Positions 11,201 through 21,979 of a DNA stretch of 64,000 nt are shown piece by piece; position 1 is the first letter of the stretch, and each line of letters starts with the position of its first letter. The notes beneath the pieces are model-generated. The model was not told where the DNA came from. It saw only the letters and a list, made by a program, of their open reading frames with translations, and searched no databases. Source of the DNA: Alphaproteobacteria bacterium (GTDB lineage: Bacteria > Pseudomonadota > Alphaproteobacteria > Acetobacterales > Acetobacteraceae); assembly GCA_020850755.1 (NCBI GenBank), contig JADZEB010000009.1, positions 47,590 to 111,589 of the forward strand. The letters are read 5' to 3'. Made by a program: the position numbers and the translations under genes.

Positions 11201-11980
11201 CATGCGCGGCGCGAGATCGAGATCGATTTCACCGGCACGGCGGCGCAGAGGAACGACAATTTCAACGGGCCGCCGGCCATCACCCGGGCGGCGGTGCTCT
11301 ATGTGTTCCGTTGCCTGGTCGGCACCGACATCCCGCTCAACGATGGCTGCCTCAAGCCGATCCGCATCATCGTGCCGGAGGAGTGTTTCCTGCGCCCGAA
11401 GCCGCCGGCGGCGGTGGTGGCCGGCAATGTCGAGGTGAGCCAGGCCATCACCAACGCGCTGTTCGGCGCGATCGGCGCCATCGCCTCGGCCCAGGCCACC
11501 TGCAACAACTTCACCTTCGGCAATGCCCGCTACCAGTATTACGAGACGATCTGCGGCGGCATGGGCGCGGGCCCCGGCTTCGATGGCGCCTCGGCGGTGC
11601 AGACGCACATGACCAACACGCGCATGACCGACCCCGAGGTGCTGGAGCTGCGCTACCCCGTGCTGCTCGAGGAGTTCTCGATCCGGCGCGGCTCGGGCGG
11701 GGCGGGGCGCTGGCGCGGCGGCGACGGCATCCGCCGGTGCATCCGCTTCCGCGAGGCGATGACGGCCGTGATCCTGGCCTCGCGCCGCACGGTGGCCCCC
11801 TTCGGCGTCGGCGGCGGGGCGTCGGGCGAGCGCGGGCGCAACTGGGTCGAGCGCAGGGACGGGCGGATCGAGACGCTGGGCGATACCGGCCAGGCCGAGC
11901 TCGCGCCGGGCGAGCTGTTCGTGATCGAGACGCCGGGCGGCGGCGGCTATGGCGCGCCGGCAGGAAAGGGGGGCGGGTAG
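8297..11980 (+). CDS. 5-oxoprolinase / hydantoinase family protein (HyuA-HyuB fusion)
   Basis: ATP-dependent ring-opening enzyme of the oxoprolinase/N-methylhydantoinase family; the exact substrate (5-oxoproline, a hydantoin) cannot be told from sequence. 1227 aa. The HyuA half begins [15 protein letters not shown] and contains [14 protein letters not shown]; the HyuB half begins near [18 protein letters not shown] and contains [19 protein letters not shown] and the glycine-rich [19 protein letters not shown]. Both subunits in one polypeptide and ~1200 aa match eukaryotic-type and many proteobacterial 5-oxoprolinases. ATG at 8297 begins shortly before the conserved start; the frame is open further upstream but unconvincing. 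Followed by transporters that may serve it. Confidence 0.9.
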   Translation: MTVAAPTPGPSGLPPGSQPGWQFWIDRGGTFTDVVARTPDGRLLAHKLLSENPERYRDAAVAGIRDLLGLAPGAPVPPGLVEAVKMGTTVATNALLERKGERTLLLVNRGFGDILRIGDQTRPRLFELDVRLPELLYERVEEIGGRVTVEGEEIEPLDEAGARAALARAREAGIGSVAIVLMHAWKWPAHEARLAELARAAGFAQVSASHQVSPVIKLVSRGDTTVVDAYLSPILRRYVDRVAAELPGVRLMFMQSNGGLADAGAFQGKDAILSGPAGGIVGAARTAGMGGFARIIGFDMGGTSTDVALYAGAFERQYETLVAGVRMRAPMMAINTVAAGGGSILHFDGARYRVGPDSAGAVPGPACYRRGGPLCVTDANVMVGKIQPRFFPAIFGPDGDAPLDAAIVAGKFAALAAEIGQAGGTAPPDPRAVAEGFLRIAVANMANAIKQVSVQKGHDVTAYTLQCFGGAGGQHACLVADELGMQSVFIHPLAGVLSAYGMGLADQTLMREAAVEQPFAAALLPDLARRLDALAARGREALLAQGADPARIADKRLLHLRYAGTDTALVVPFGAEADIVAAFTAAHRARFGFATPERGLMVEAVAVEVTAAGESVAEPPLTARAPADGPLAPLATVALYTGGQEVAAPAYDRAALRAGDAIDGPALIIEANATTVIEPGWRAEATPRNHLVLRRVVPRPARIAIGTEQGGGADPVMLELFNNLFMSIAEQTGTVLQNTSQSVNIKERLDFSCALFDGEGNLIANAPHIPVHLGAMGESVKTVVRTRGANLRPGDVVALNNPYNGGTHLPDITVITPVFDQAGRGILFFVGSRGHHADVGGITPGSMPPLSRTLEEEGVLIDDFLLVEQGRFREAELRALLTGARHPARSPDVNVADIKAQIAANEKGVQELHRMVAEFGLPTVRRYMGHVQDNAEESVRRVIGRLKDGSFVYRMDNGDPLCVAMRIDHARREIEIDFTGTAAQRNDNFNGPPAITRAAVLYVFRCLVGTDIPLNDGCLKPIRIIVPEECFLRPKPPAAVVAGNVEVSQAITNALFGAIGAIASAQATCNNFTFGNARYQYYETICGGMGAGPGFDGASAVQTHMTNTRMTDPEVLELRYPVLLEEFSIRRGSGGAGRWRGGDGIRRCIRFREAMTAVILASRRTVAPFGVGGGASGERGRNWVERRDGRIETLGDTGQAELAPGELFVIETPGGGGYGAPAGKGGG

Positions 11981-12066
11981 CCGGAACGGCGCGATGATCG
12001 GGCCGGGAACCCAAAGCATATGACAGCATATGATGCAGGCCAGGGGCGGGCCGCAGGTGGGGCGGC

Positions 12067-13065
12067 ATGAGCGCGCCGCCCGCGCCCGCGGCGCCGTCCG
12101 CGCCGCCCGATGCCGCGTCGGCTGCCGCGTCGGCCGCCGCGCCCTCGCACATGGGCGGTACCTTCGACCGCCCGCTTGCGGGCATCGGCTACGCGGTCCT
12201 GAGCGTGTTCGCCTTCTCGGTGCTCGATGTGCTGGCCAAGGCGGCGGTGGCGCTGCTGCCCACCTTCCAGATCCTGGCCATCCGCAGCGTCATGGTGCTG
12301 GTGGCGATTGCCCCGGTGATCCGCTATCTCGGCGGCTGGCGCGCGATCCGCACGCGCCAGCCCTGGGTGCATGCGACGCGGGGCCTGTGCAGCATCGGCG
12401 CGCTCTGGACCTTCTTCGAGGCGCTGCGCCTCCTGCCGCTGGCCACCGTGATCGCGCTCAGCTTCTCCGGCCCCTTGTGGATGACGGCGCTGTCCGTGCC
12501 GCTGCTCGGCGAGCATGTCGGCATCCATCGCTGGGCGGCGGTGGCGGTGGGCTTCGCCGGTGTGGCGGTGATCATGGGCCCCGAGGCGCTGGGGGGCGCG
12601 ATCTCGTGGGGGGCGTGGCTGACGGTCGCCTCCTCGCTGTTCTTCGCGCTCTCGAACCTGCTCGTGCGCCGGCTGGTGCGCACCGATGGCGACCTGGCGA
12701 TGGTGTTCTACCAGAACCTCGCCCAGCTCCTGGCGGGCAGCATCGGCTCGCTGTTCGAGTGGCAGCCGGTGAGCGGGGTTGCGCTTGGCATCGTCGCCGG
12801 CACGGCCGGGGCGCTGATCGCCGGGCAGGTGCTGGCCGCGCGCGCGCTGCGCCGCGCCCCGGTGGGCGCGGTCGCGCCCTTCCATTACACCGCGCTGGTC
12901 TGGGCGGCCCTGTTCGGATGGCTGATCTGGAACGAATGGCCCGAGGACAATGTCTGGCTCGGCACCGGCATCGTTGTCGCTGCGGGCCTCTACGTCGCCT
13001 GGCGCGAGCGCCTGGCGATCCGCCGCCGCCGCGCCGCGGCGCGCGCGGCCGAGCCCGCACCATGA
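12067..13065 (+). CDS. DMT-superfamily (EamA) transporter
   Basis: Inner-membrane transporter of the drug/metabolite superfamily, 332 aa with ten predicted hydrophobic segments arranged as two EamA repeats (residues ~40-175 and ~180-320). A ~35-residue Ala/Pro-rich cytoplasmic N-terminus precedes TM1 (IGYAVLSVFAFSVLDVLAK). The pattern RSVMVLVAIAPVIR and TRGLCSIGALWTFFEALRLLPLATVIALSFSGPLW is typical. Substrate unknown. Its stop overlaps the start of a paralogous transporter (ATGA), so both come from one transcript, 86 nt after the oxoprolinase. Confidence 0.88.
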   Translation: MSAPPAPAAPSAPPDAASAAASAAAPSHMGGTFDRPLAGIGYAVLSVFAFSVLDVLAKAAVALLPTFQILAIRSVMVLVAIAPVIRYLGGWRAIRTRQPWVHATRGLCSIGALWTFFEALRLLPLATVIALSFSGPLWMTALSVPLLGEHVGIHRWAAVAVGFAGVAVIMGPEALGGAISWGAWLTVASSLFFALSNLLVRRLVRTDGDLAMVFYQNLAQLLAGSIGSLFEWQPVSGVALGIVAGTAGALIAGQVLAARALRRAPVGAVAPFHYTALVWAALFGWLIWNEWPEDNVWLGTGIVVAAGLYVAWRERLAIRRRRAAARAAEPAP

Positions 13066-14000
13066 CCGCGCCCGCACCCGCGCCCGCGCCTGCCGCCCGC
13101 TCGGGCTTCGGTCCCGACCGGCCGCTTGCCGGCATCGCCTTCATGCTCGGCGGCACCGCCTGCGGCTCGGTTATGGACGCGGTGGCCAAGCACGCCGTCA
13201 CGCTCGCCAGCACCTGGCAGCTCGTCACGCTGCGCAGCCTGACCATCCTGGTCCTGCTCATGCCGATGCTGATGCAGGGGCGCGGGATCGAGCGGCTGCG
13301 CAGCCGCCAGCCCGGCGCGCACCTGGCGCGCGGCATCTCGGCCGTTCTCGGCATCTGGTGGGTCCTCGAGGCGCTTGGCCACCTGCCGCTTGCCACCGTG
13401 ATGGCGATCGTGTTCTCGACCCCGCTCTGGATCACCGCCTTCTCGGTGCCGATCCTCGGCGAACGGGTCGGGGTCCATCGCTGGGCGGCGGTGCTGGTGG
13501 GCTTCGGCGGCGTCGCGACGATCATGGGCCCCTCGGCCCTGAGCGGCGTTGCCGCCACCGCCTCCGGCGCCTTCCTGGCGCTGGCGAGCGCGATCTCCTT
13601 CGCCTTCGGCATGACGCTGATGCGCCGGCTGGCGCGCACCGACACCGACACGGCGATCCTGTTCTACCAGAACCTGGTCTCGCTGATCGGCGCGGGGGGC
13701 GTGGCGCTGTCCGGCTGGCAGCCCCTGCCGGCCGAGGGCTGGGGCATGGGTATCCTGCTCGGCGTGCTGCTGATCATCGTGCAGTTCTTCGTCGTGCGCG
13801 CCTTCCGCTACGCGCCCGCCGGCACGGTGGCGCCGTTTCAGTATACCGGCCTGATCTGGGCGGCGCTGTGGGGCTGGCTGTTCTGGGACGAGTGGCCGGG
13901 CGCCAATGTGTGGCTGGGCGCGGCGCTGGTGGTGGCGGCGGGACTCTATGTCGCCTGGCGCGAGCGGCTGCGTGCGCTGGAGAAGCCGCCCGCAGGCTAG
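13062..14000 (+). CDS. DMT-superfamily (EamA) transporter, paralogue of the preceding gene
   Basis: 312 aa, ten hydrophobic segments in two EamA repeats. Closely resembles its upstream neighbour in several blocks (for example LPLATVMAIVFSTPLWITAFSVPILGERVG here against LPLATVIALSFSGPLWMTALSVPLLGEHVG there, and VWLGAALVVAAGLYVAWRERL at the end), so the pair arose by tandem duplication. ATG overlaps the upstream stop by 4 nt. The two may form a heteromer or transport related solutes; this is inference. An array of 16-bp repeats starts 7 nt after its stop. Confidence 0.88.
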   Translation: MTAPAPAPAPAARSGFGPDRPLAGIAFMLGGTACGSVMDAVAKHAVTLASTWQLVTLRSLTILVLLMPMLMQGRGIERLRSRQPGAHLARGISAVLGIWWVLEALGHLPLATVMAIVFSTPLWITAFSVPILGERVGVHRWAAVLVGFGGVATIMGPSALSGVAATASGAFLALASAISFAFGMTLMRRLARTDTDTAILFYQNLVSLIGAGGVALSGWQPLPAEGWGMGILLGVLLIIVQFFVVRAFRYAPAGTVAPFQYTGLIWAALWGWLFWDEWPGANVWLGAALVVAAGLYVAWRERLRALEKPPAG

Positions 14001-14006
14001 GCCCAT

Positions 14007-14070
14007 GCGCGCGATGGCCGGGGCGCGCGATGGCCGGGGCGCGCGATGGCCGGGGCGCGCGATGGACGGG
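14007..14070. repeat. Tandem repeat, 4 x 16 bp
   Basis: Unit GCGCGCGATGGCCGGG is repeated four times head to tail; the last copy has one change (GGCCGGG to GGACGGG). It begins 7 nt past the stop of the second EamA gene and ends 57 nt before the next start. No coding sense. Confidence 0.9.
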
Positions 14071-14126
14071 GCGCGGGGCGCGGGCTAGCGTCGGCGCCGA
14101 ACCGCACCCGCATCGGAAATCGCGCC

Positions 14127-15281
14127 ATGCCAGCCGCACCCGGTCCTGCCTCCGCAAGCCCCGCCGCCTCCTCGGGCCGGATACGTGTCCCGGCCGAGGC
14201 GGTGCGCCGGCAGATCGAGGCGATCCTGTCGGCCTGGGGCATGCGCGCGGACGGTGTCGCCGCCGCGGCCGAGGTGATGACCGAGACCGATCTGCGCGGC
14301 GTGGACAGCCACGGCATCACCATGCTGCTGCGCTATGACGAGGCACGCCGGCTGGGCGCCTTCAAGTGGGCGCCGGACATTCGGGTGGAACAGGAAACGC
14401 CCGCCACCGCCCTGATCGACGCCGACCGCAGCCTCGGCCACGCCCCGGCCTTGCGCGCGATCGACCTGGCGATCGACAAGGCCCGGGCGCTTGGCGTGGG
14501 TGCGGTCGCGGTGCGCAACTCCGACCATTTCGGCGCGGCCGGCGCCTACGCGCTGCGGGCGGCGCGCCAGGGTCTGATCGGCATCGCCACCACCAATGCC
14601 AGCGTGCCCGCCGTGGTGCCGACGCGCAGCACGGTGCCGCTCTTCTCCACCAACCCGATCGCCTTCGCCGCGCCGGCGGCGACGCGCCGGCCCTTCGTGC
14701 TCGACATGGCCACCTCCACCGTCGCGGTGGGCAAGGTCAATGTCGCCTGGCTCAACGACCGCCCGCTCCCGGCCGGCTGGGTGGTGGACGAGGCCGGCCG
14801 GCCGGTGACCGACGCGGCGCTCGGGCGCGACTACATCTACAAGCGGCTCGAGGGCGGCCTTACCCCGCTCGGCGGGGCGGAGGAGACCGGCGGCTACAAG
14901 GGCTACGGGCTGTGCGCGATGGTGGAGATCCTGTCGGCGGTGCTGGCCGGCGCCACCGCCATGCCGCTGCATCCCGGCGGCACGCACACCAAGGCGCACC
15001 GCGATGTCGGCCATTTCTTCATCGCGCTCGATCCGGGCGCGTTCCGCCCGCGCGCCGCCTTCCTGGCCGAGATGGACGCCTTCATCGATGCCCTGCACAA
15101 TGCGCCGGCCGCCGATCCGGCGCGGCCCGTGCTGGTGCCGGGCGACCCGGAATGGGCGCACTATGACGATCGCGCCGCGCTCGGCGTGCCCCTTCCGTTG
15201 AAGCTGGTCGAAGCCTTGCGCGAGCTTGCGCGCGCGGCGAATGCGCCATTCCTGTTGCCGCAGCCGCCCCGGATGGCGTGA
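14127..15281 (+). CDS. Ldh2/malate-type NAD(P)-dependent dehydrogenase
   Basis: Member of the Ldh_2 oxidoreductase family (malate, L-lactate, ureidoglycolate and delta1-piperideine-2-carboxylate reductases), which use their own NAD(P) fold. 384 aa with TETDLRGVDSHGITML (catalytic His region), NSDHFGAAGAYALRA, TNASVPAVVPTRSTVPLFSTNPIAFAAPA and GYKGYGLCAMVEIL. Substrate is not determinable. ATG 14127 chosen because the upstream extension is repeat-derived sequence. Next to a metabolite transporter pair and convergent with the ribbon-helix-helix gene. Confidence 0.9.
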   Translation: MPAAPGPASASPAASSGRIRVPAEAVRRQIEAILSAWGMRADGVAAAAEVMTETDLRGVDSHGITMLLRYDEARRLGAFKWAPDIRVEQETPATALIDADRSLGHAPALRAIDLAIDKARALGVGAVAVRNSDHFGAAGAYALRAARQGLIGIATTNASVPAVVPTRSTVPLFSTNPIAFAAPAATRRPFVLDMATSTVAVGKVNVAWLNDRPLPAGWVVDEAGRPVTDAALGRDYIYKRLEGGLTPLGGAEETGGYKGYGLCAMVEILSAVLAGATAMPLHPGGTHTKAHRDVGHFFIALDPGAFRPRAAFLAEMDAFIDALHNAPAADPARPVLVPGDPEWAHYDDRAALGVPLPLKLVEALRELARAANAPFLLPQPPRMA

Positions 15282-15290
15282 CCCGGACCT

Positions 15291-15338
15291 GCCTAGCCGC
15301 CGGCCTAGCCGCCGGCCTAGCCGTCGGCTTAGCCGCCG
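15291..15338. repeat. Tandem repeat, 4 x 12 bp, containing a stop codon
   Basis: Unit GCCTAGCCGCCG in four copies, the last two with single changes. It lies between convergent genes. The TAA stop of the minus-strand ribbon-helix-helix gene (plus-strand TTA at 15329-15331) exists because of the C-to-T change in the fourth copy, so array variation would shift that protein's C-terminus. Confidence 0.88.
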
Positions 15339-15655
15339 GCGTGGCCGTTGCCGCCATGCGCGCCGGCCTCAGGATGCGCGGTCCGCGCCGAGGTCAGGGC
15401 GAAAACGCGCAGCGCGCTGGCGAGCGACACCGGCGGCGCGCCGGGGGCGGAACGTTCGCCGTCGATCGAGGCGATCAGCGCCGCGAGGCTCTGGCCGCGT
15501 CCCTTGGCCACTTCCTCGAGCACGGACCAGAATGCGCCCTCGAGCGCCACGCTGGTGCGGTGTCCGGCCAGCGAGATCGAGCGCTTGAGGAGGCTCGCAT
15601 TGCGGCGGGAAGGCGACGGCGCGGCTGCCGTCTCGGCGATATGGGGCATGGTCAT
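15329..15655 (-). CDS. Small ribbon-helix-helix domain protein
   Basis: 108 aa. The central part, RNASLLKRSISLAGHRTSVALEGAFWSVLEEVAKGRGQSL, resembles the ribbon-helix-helix family widespread in alphaproteobacteria (PF13467-type): a beta strand for DNA contact and two helices. The C-terminal tail is His/Gly/Ala-rich (HPEAGAHGGNGHAGG) and runs into a tandem repeat that supplies the stop codon. Target genes are unknown. Located 33 nt downstream of the fumC stop on the same strand, so it may be co-transcribed with fumarase. Confidence 0.75.
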   Translation of the reverse strand: MTMPHIAETAAAPSPSRRNASLLKRSISLAGHRTSVALEGAFWSVLEEVAKGRGQSLAALIASIDGERSAPGAPPVSLASALRVFALTSARTAHPEAGAHGGNGHAGG

Positions 15656-15688
15656 CGGTATGGCCTCCTGCCATGGGGTTGCGTTTGG

Positions 15689-17137
<1,449 letters not shown>

Positions 17138-17200
17138 GGCGGCTTCCTCGCAAGCGGCATCGGCGTATCATCGCCTACCGCATGAGAGATGGAGGCGCGC

Positions 17201-18355
17201 GTGAAAATCACCAGGGTTTCGGCGCAGGGCTATTCGGCGCCGGTCGCGGTGCCGCTCTGGACCGCGCACGAGGCGATGAAGGCCGCCTTCGACATCATCG
17301 TGACGGTGGAAACCGATGCCGGCATCACCGGGCACGGGCACATCCATACGGGCCCGATCCCCGAGGTGGTGGAGTGGGTGGGCAGGCTGGGCGAGATGAT
17401 CCTCGGCCGCGATGCGCGCGCGCACATGGCGGTGTGGGAGCATCTGTTCTCGCTCACCAGCCCCCGCCCCGGCGCGTGGGAGGGGCGCGGCGGGGAGCCG
17501 AAGCCGCTGCCGCGCCCGGCGCGCCCGCAGATCATGGCCGCGATCGGCGGCATCGACATCGCGCTCTGGGACATCAAGGGCAAGGCGGCGGGGATGCCGG
17601 TCTGGGCGCTCTTGGGCGGCAGCGGCGAGCCCGTGCCGGCCTACGCCACCGGCGGCTACTACCGCCCCGGCGGCAGCGATGCGGTCTATGCCGAGGAGCT
17701 GGCGGGCTTCGTCGCCAAGGGCTTCCGCGCCGTGAAGCTCAAGGCGGGCGGGGAGACGGTGGCCGACGATGCCCGGCGCATCGGCGCCGTGCGCCGCGCG
17801 ATCGGGGCGGATGTCGCGCTGATGCTCGACCTCAACGCGCCCTACGACCTCACCACCGCGATCGCGGCCGCGCACGCCTTCGCCCCGCACGGCATCACCT
17901 GGCTCGAGGAGATCCTGCACTGGCATGCGACCGCGCAGGACTGGGCGCGGCTTGCCGCCGCAAGCCCGGTGCCGCTGGCGCATGGCGAGCGCGAGATCAC
18001 GCGCTTGCCCGTGCGCGACCTGATCGATGCCGGGGCGATCCGCTTCGTGCAGTTCGACGCAACGCGGGCCGCCGGCTTCACCGAGGCGCTGCGCATCGGC
18101 CGGTATGCGGCCGAGAAGGGCGTGCTGGTGGCGCCGCACACCATGCCGGAAATCCACGCCCACCTCGTCTCGGCCCTGCCCGGGCACGGCTATATCGTCG
18201 AGGCCCATCCGGACGATGTGCGCGACCCGTTGGGCCATGTGCTGTTCGCCAACCGCCCGCATCTGACCAAGGATGGGCGCTGGCCGCTGCCCGACGCGCC
18301 GGGCTTCGGGCTGGAGATCGACTGGAAGTCGATCGAGCGCTGGCGCGTCGCCTGA
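17201..18355 (+). CDS. Mandelate racemase / muconate lactonizing enzyme family protein
   Basis: Enolase-superfamily enzyme that abstracts an alpha-proton from a carboxylate; substrate unknown. 384 aa. Visible are the KxK-type motif VKLKAGG, metal-ligand segments LMLDLNAPYD, WLEEIL and HGERE, and the C-terminal HTMPEIHAHLVSALP. The GTG at 17201 is favoured because GGAGG sits 6 nt upstream of it (17191-17195); an ATG at 17189 in the same frame would bury that site inside the gene. Divergent from fumC with 63 nt between starts. Confidence 0.88.
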   Translation: MKITRVSAQGYSAPVAVPLWTAHEAMKAAFDIIVTVETDAGITGHGHIHTGPIPEVVEWVGRLGEMILGRDARAHMAVWEHLFSLTSPRPGAWEGRGGEPKPLPRPARPQIMAAIGGIDIALWDIKGKAAGMPVWALLGGSGEPVPAYATGGYYRPGGSDAVYAEELAGFVAKGFRAVKLKAGGETVADDARRIGAVRRAIGADVALMLDLNAPYDLTTAIAAAHAFAPHGITWLEEILHWHATAQDWARLAAASPVPLAHGEREITRLPVRDLIDAGAIRFVQFDATRAAGFTEALRIGRYAAEKGVLVAPHTMPEIHAHLVSALPGHGYIVEAHPDDVRDPLGHVLFANRPHLTKDGRWPLPDAPGFGLEIDWKSIERWRVA

Positions 18356-18401
18356 GGCGGGGGGCGCGGGGCGCGGGGCGCGGGGAGCGGGGAGCGTCGC
18401 T

Positions 18402-19055
18402 TCAGCCGCGCAGCACCGGCAACACGTGGTCGACCAGCAGCAGCAAGGCGAAGCCGAGGAAGATCGCCCCGGTGGCAAGCGAGATCGCGCGCATCGCCTT
18501 GGGGCTTTCCAGCCGCCGGCGCACCCAGTCCGCCGCCAGCACCAGGAAGGTCTGCCACAGGATGTTCACGACCAGCAGCGTCGCGCCGAGCAGCAGCACC
18601 TGCAACCAGACGCGGCCGAGCGAGGGGGCGACGAAGTTCGGGAACAGCGCCAGGAACAGGAGCAGCACCTTGGGATTGAGCAGGTTGGTCGCCGCCGCCT
18701 GCCAGTAGGCGCGCGCGCGGCCGATCGCGCGCGGCGTGCCGAGGCCGAACAGGGTGCCGCCGTCGCGGATCGCATCGAGCCCCATCTTGCCGAGCCAGAG
18801 GGCGCCGGCGATGGCGATCGCCTGGAAGATGAAGGGGGCGGCGGCCAGCACCGCCGAGATGCCGGCGGCTGCAAGGGCGACATGCACCACGACGCCGCTC
18901 TGCACCCCGGTCACGGCGGCAAGCCCGGCGCTGCGCCCGGAAGCGAGCGCGGCGCGCAGGATGAACAGCGTGTCCGGCCCCGGGCTGACCACGATCGCGA
19001 TCGCGGTGGCGAGGTAGCCGGCATAGAGCGCGGGATCGAGCGGCAGGCCGGACAT
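18402..19055 (-). CDS. LysE/RhtB-family amino acid exporter
   Basis: 217-aa inner-membrane protein with six hydrophobic segments and the family hallmark VSPGPDTLFILRAALASGRSAGLAAVTGVQSGVVVH near the N-terminus (residues ~23-58). Members export basic amino acids, homoserine or threonine; the substrate here is not predictable. Convergent with the enolase-superfamily gene, separated by a GCGCGGG-rich stretch at 18357-18396 that looks like low-complexity repeat. Confidence 0.88.
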   Translation of the reverse strand: MSGLPLDPALYAGYLATAIAIVVSPGPDTLFILRAALASGRSAGLAAVTGVQSGVVVHVALAAAGISAVLAAAPFIFQAIAIAGALWLGKMGLDAIRDGGTLFGLGTPRAIGRARAYWQAAATNLLNPKVLLLFLALFPNFVAPSLGRVWLQVLLLGATLLVVNILWQTFLVLAADWVRRRLESPKAMRAISLATGAIFLGFALLLLVDHVLPVLRG

Positions 19056-19152
19056 GGCGGGGCCTTGGGGTGCGGGACACCGGAACGGGCGCGGGACCGC
19101 GCGCGCGGCGGGCGAATGGCGCGCCGCGCCGCCGCCCGCGATCGGGCAGGGT

Positions 19153-19235
19153 CAGCGTTGCGGCATCAGCGTTGCGGCATCAGCGTTGCGGCATCAGCGT
19201 TGCGGCATCAACGTTGCGGCATCAGCGTTGCGGTT
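19153..19235. repeat. Tandem repeat, ~6 x 14 bp, containing a stop codon
   Basis: Unit CAGCGTTGCGGCAT in five full copies and a partial sixth; the fifth copy begins CAACG. The stop codon of the minus-strand VOC gene (plus TCA at 19222-19224) lies at the boundary between the fifth and sixth copies, and its last two codons are repeat sequence. Confidence 0.92.
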
Positions 19236-19653
19236 GGGGCGGCGGGGTCGCCGGCCGCGCATCGCCGACATGCTCGTAGGAGGCGAGCTCGATCAGGTTG
19301 CCGTCGGGATCGCGGAAATAGACCGACATGATCGCCCCGAGCGCGCCGTCGCGCGCGCTTGGCGTGCGTTCCAGCGCCACGCCGCAGGCGGCGAGATGCG
19401 CCATCAGCTCGGCCGGGGACTGCGTGGTGACGAAGCAGATATCGACCGCGCCCACCGTGGGCTGGCGGGCATTGGCGCGGAAGCGGGTATCGGCCTGGTG
19501 CAGGTTGATCTTGTGCGGGCCGAAGAACAGCGCCCAGCGGCCGGGGGCGAATTCCCTCGCCTCCATGCCCAGCACGCGCGCGTAGAAATCGCGCGCGCGC
19601 GCCAGGTCGGAGACCGTCATCACCAGATGGTCGATGCGTTCGAGCCTGATCAT
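19222..19653 (-). CDS. Glyoxalase/VOC-family protein
   Basis: 143-aa single-domain vicinal-oxygen-chelate protein: RLERIDHLVMTVSDLARARDFYARVLGM at the start (first metal His), INLHQADTRF, DICFVTTQSPAEL and SVYFRDPDGNLIELASYEH at the end (metal Glu). It matches the compact YwbC/lactoylglutathione-lyase-like or ring-cleavage-type members; reaction unknown. ATG 19653 gives the canonical VOC start. The C-terminal tail (ARPATPPPQPQR) runs into a tandem repeat array. Confidence 0.86.
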   Translation of the reverse strand: MIRLERIDHLVMTVSDLARARDFYARVLGMEAREFAPGRWALFFGPHKINLHQADTRFRANARQPTVGAVDICFVTTQSPAELMAHLAACGVALERTPSARDGALGAIMSVYFRDPDGNLIELASYEHVGDARPATPPPQPQR

Positions 19654-19696
19654 CGCCGCGTTCCCCCGCCAAGGCCGCGCGCCTGCCTGCGCGCGT

Positions 19697-21340
<1,644 letters not shown>

Positions 21341-21979
21341 GGCGGCACTCTCCACAGGCTGGCCGGGCGGCGCGGACAAGGGGGCGCGGCCGGGCGCGGG
21401 CGGGTTATGTCACAAGCGGCGGGCGCGGGCAAAGGGCCGCAAGCGCCGATCACGGCGCGGGCGCGGCCAGGCATCGGGCACCGGGGGCGAGGCGGCCGGG
21501 GCAGCGGCTGCGCGCACCGGCGGCATGGGGCATCGCGGGCCGCCCCGGGCGCCTCAGCGCCGGCAACCGAAGGGATCGCGGGCAGGGGGGCGGGCCGACG
21601 CGAAGGCGGGCTGCTGGGGGGATCGGCGCCGCCGGCCGGGCGCGCCAGGCCGCCGGGGCGCCCGCGCGGGGCGAGGCGATCGGCCTCGGCTGGGCCGGGC
21701 GAGCGCACGGGCAGGAGGTGCCGGCGCGAGGCAACGCGGGCGGGAGCAGCCCGCAACAGGGGGCGAGGGCGGGAGCGATCGGACCCGGCGCGGCGTGGCT
21801 GGCGCGGGCGCGGCTGGGGGCGGCGTGACGGGGGTGGACAGGCGTCGGGAGTGGGCAGGCGTCGGGAGTGGGCAGGCGTCGGGAGTGGGCAGGCGTCGGG
21901 AGTGGGCAGGCGTCGGGAGTGGGCAGGCGTCGGGAGTGGCTAGGCGTCGGGAGGGTCCCGGCGGTCGGGAGGCGCCCGT
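21341..21979. other. Long GC-rich intergenic region, no gene recognised
   Basis: About 640 bases between the starts/ends of fumA and sspB. Open frames run through it in several directions but consist of Arg/Gly/Ala low-complexity translation. It contains the 17-bp tandem array described separately at 21841-21955 and presumably the fumA promoter near 21341-21450, which I could not pin down. Confidence 0.6.
21841..21955. repeat. Tandem repeat, ~6.6 x 17 bp
   Basis: Unit GGCGTCGGGAGTGGGCA in five perfect copies from 21841 to 21925, a sixth ending GGCTA, and a partial seventh diverging after GGCGTCGGGAG. It is the longest array in the window and lies just downstream of the sspB stop (21980, minus strand). 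Confidence 0.93.

Noticed and set aside
8066..12019. A very long minus-strand open frame (~1300 codons) opposite the oxoprolinase gene
   Set aside because: It is the complement of a strongly conserved gene with third-position GC bias; composition (His, Arg, Ala, Asp) is typical of antisense shadow.
18357..18396. GCGCGGG-rich stretch as a terminator for the enolase-superfamily gene
   Set aside because: It has no self-complementary stem; it looks like simple repeat sequence.
21841..21955. 17-bp array considered as a CRISPR
   Set aside because: Units are directly contiguous with no spacers, and no cas genes are near.
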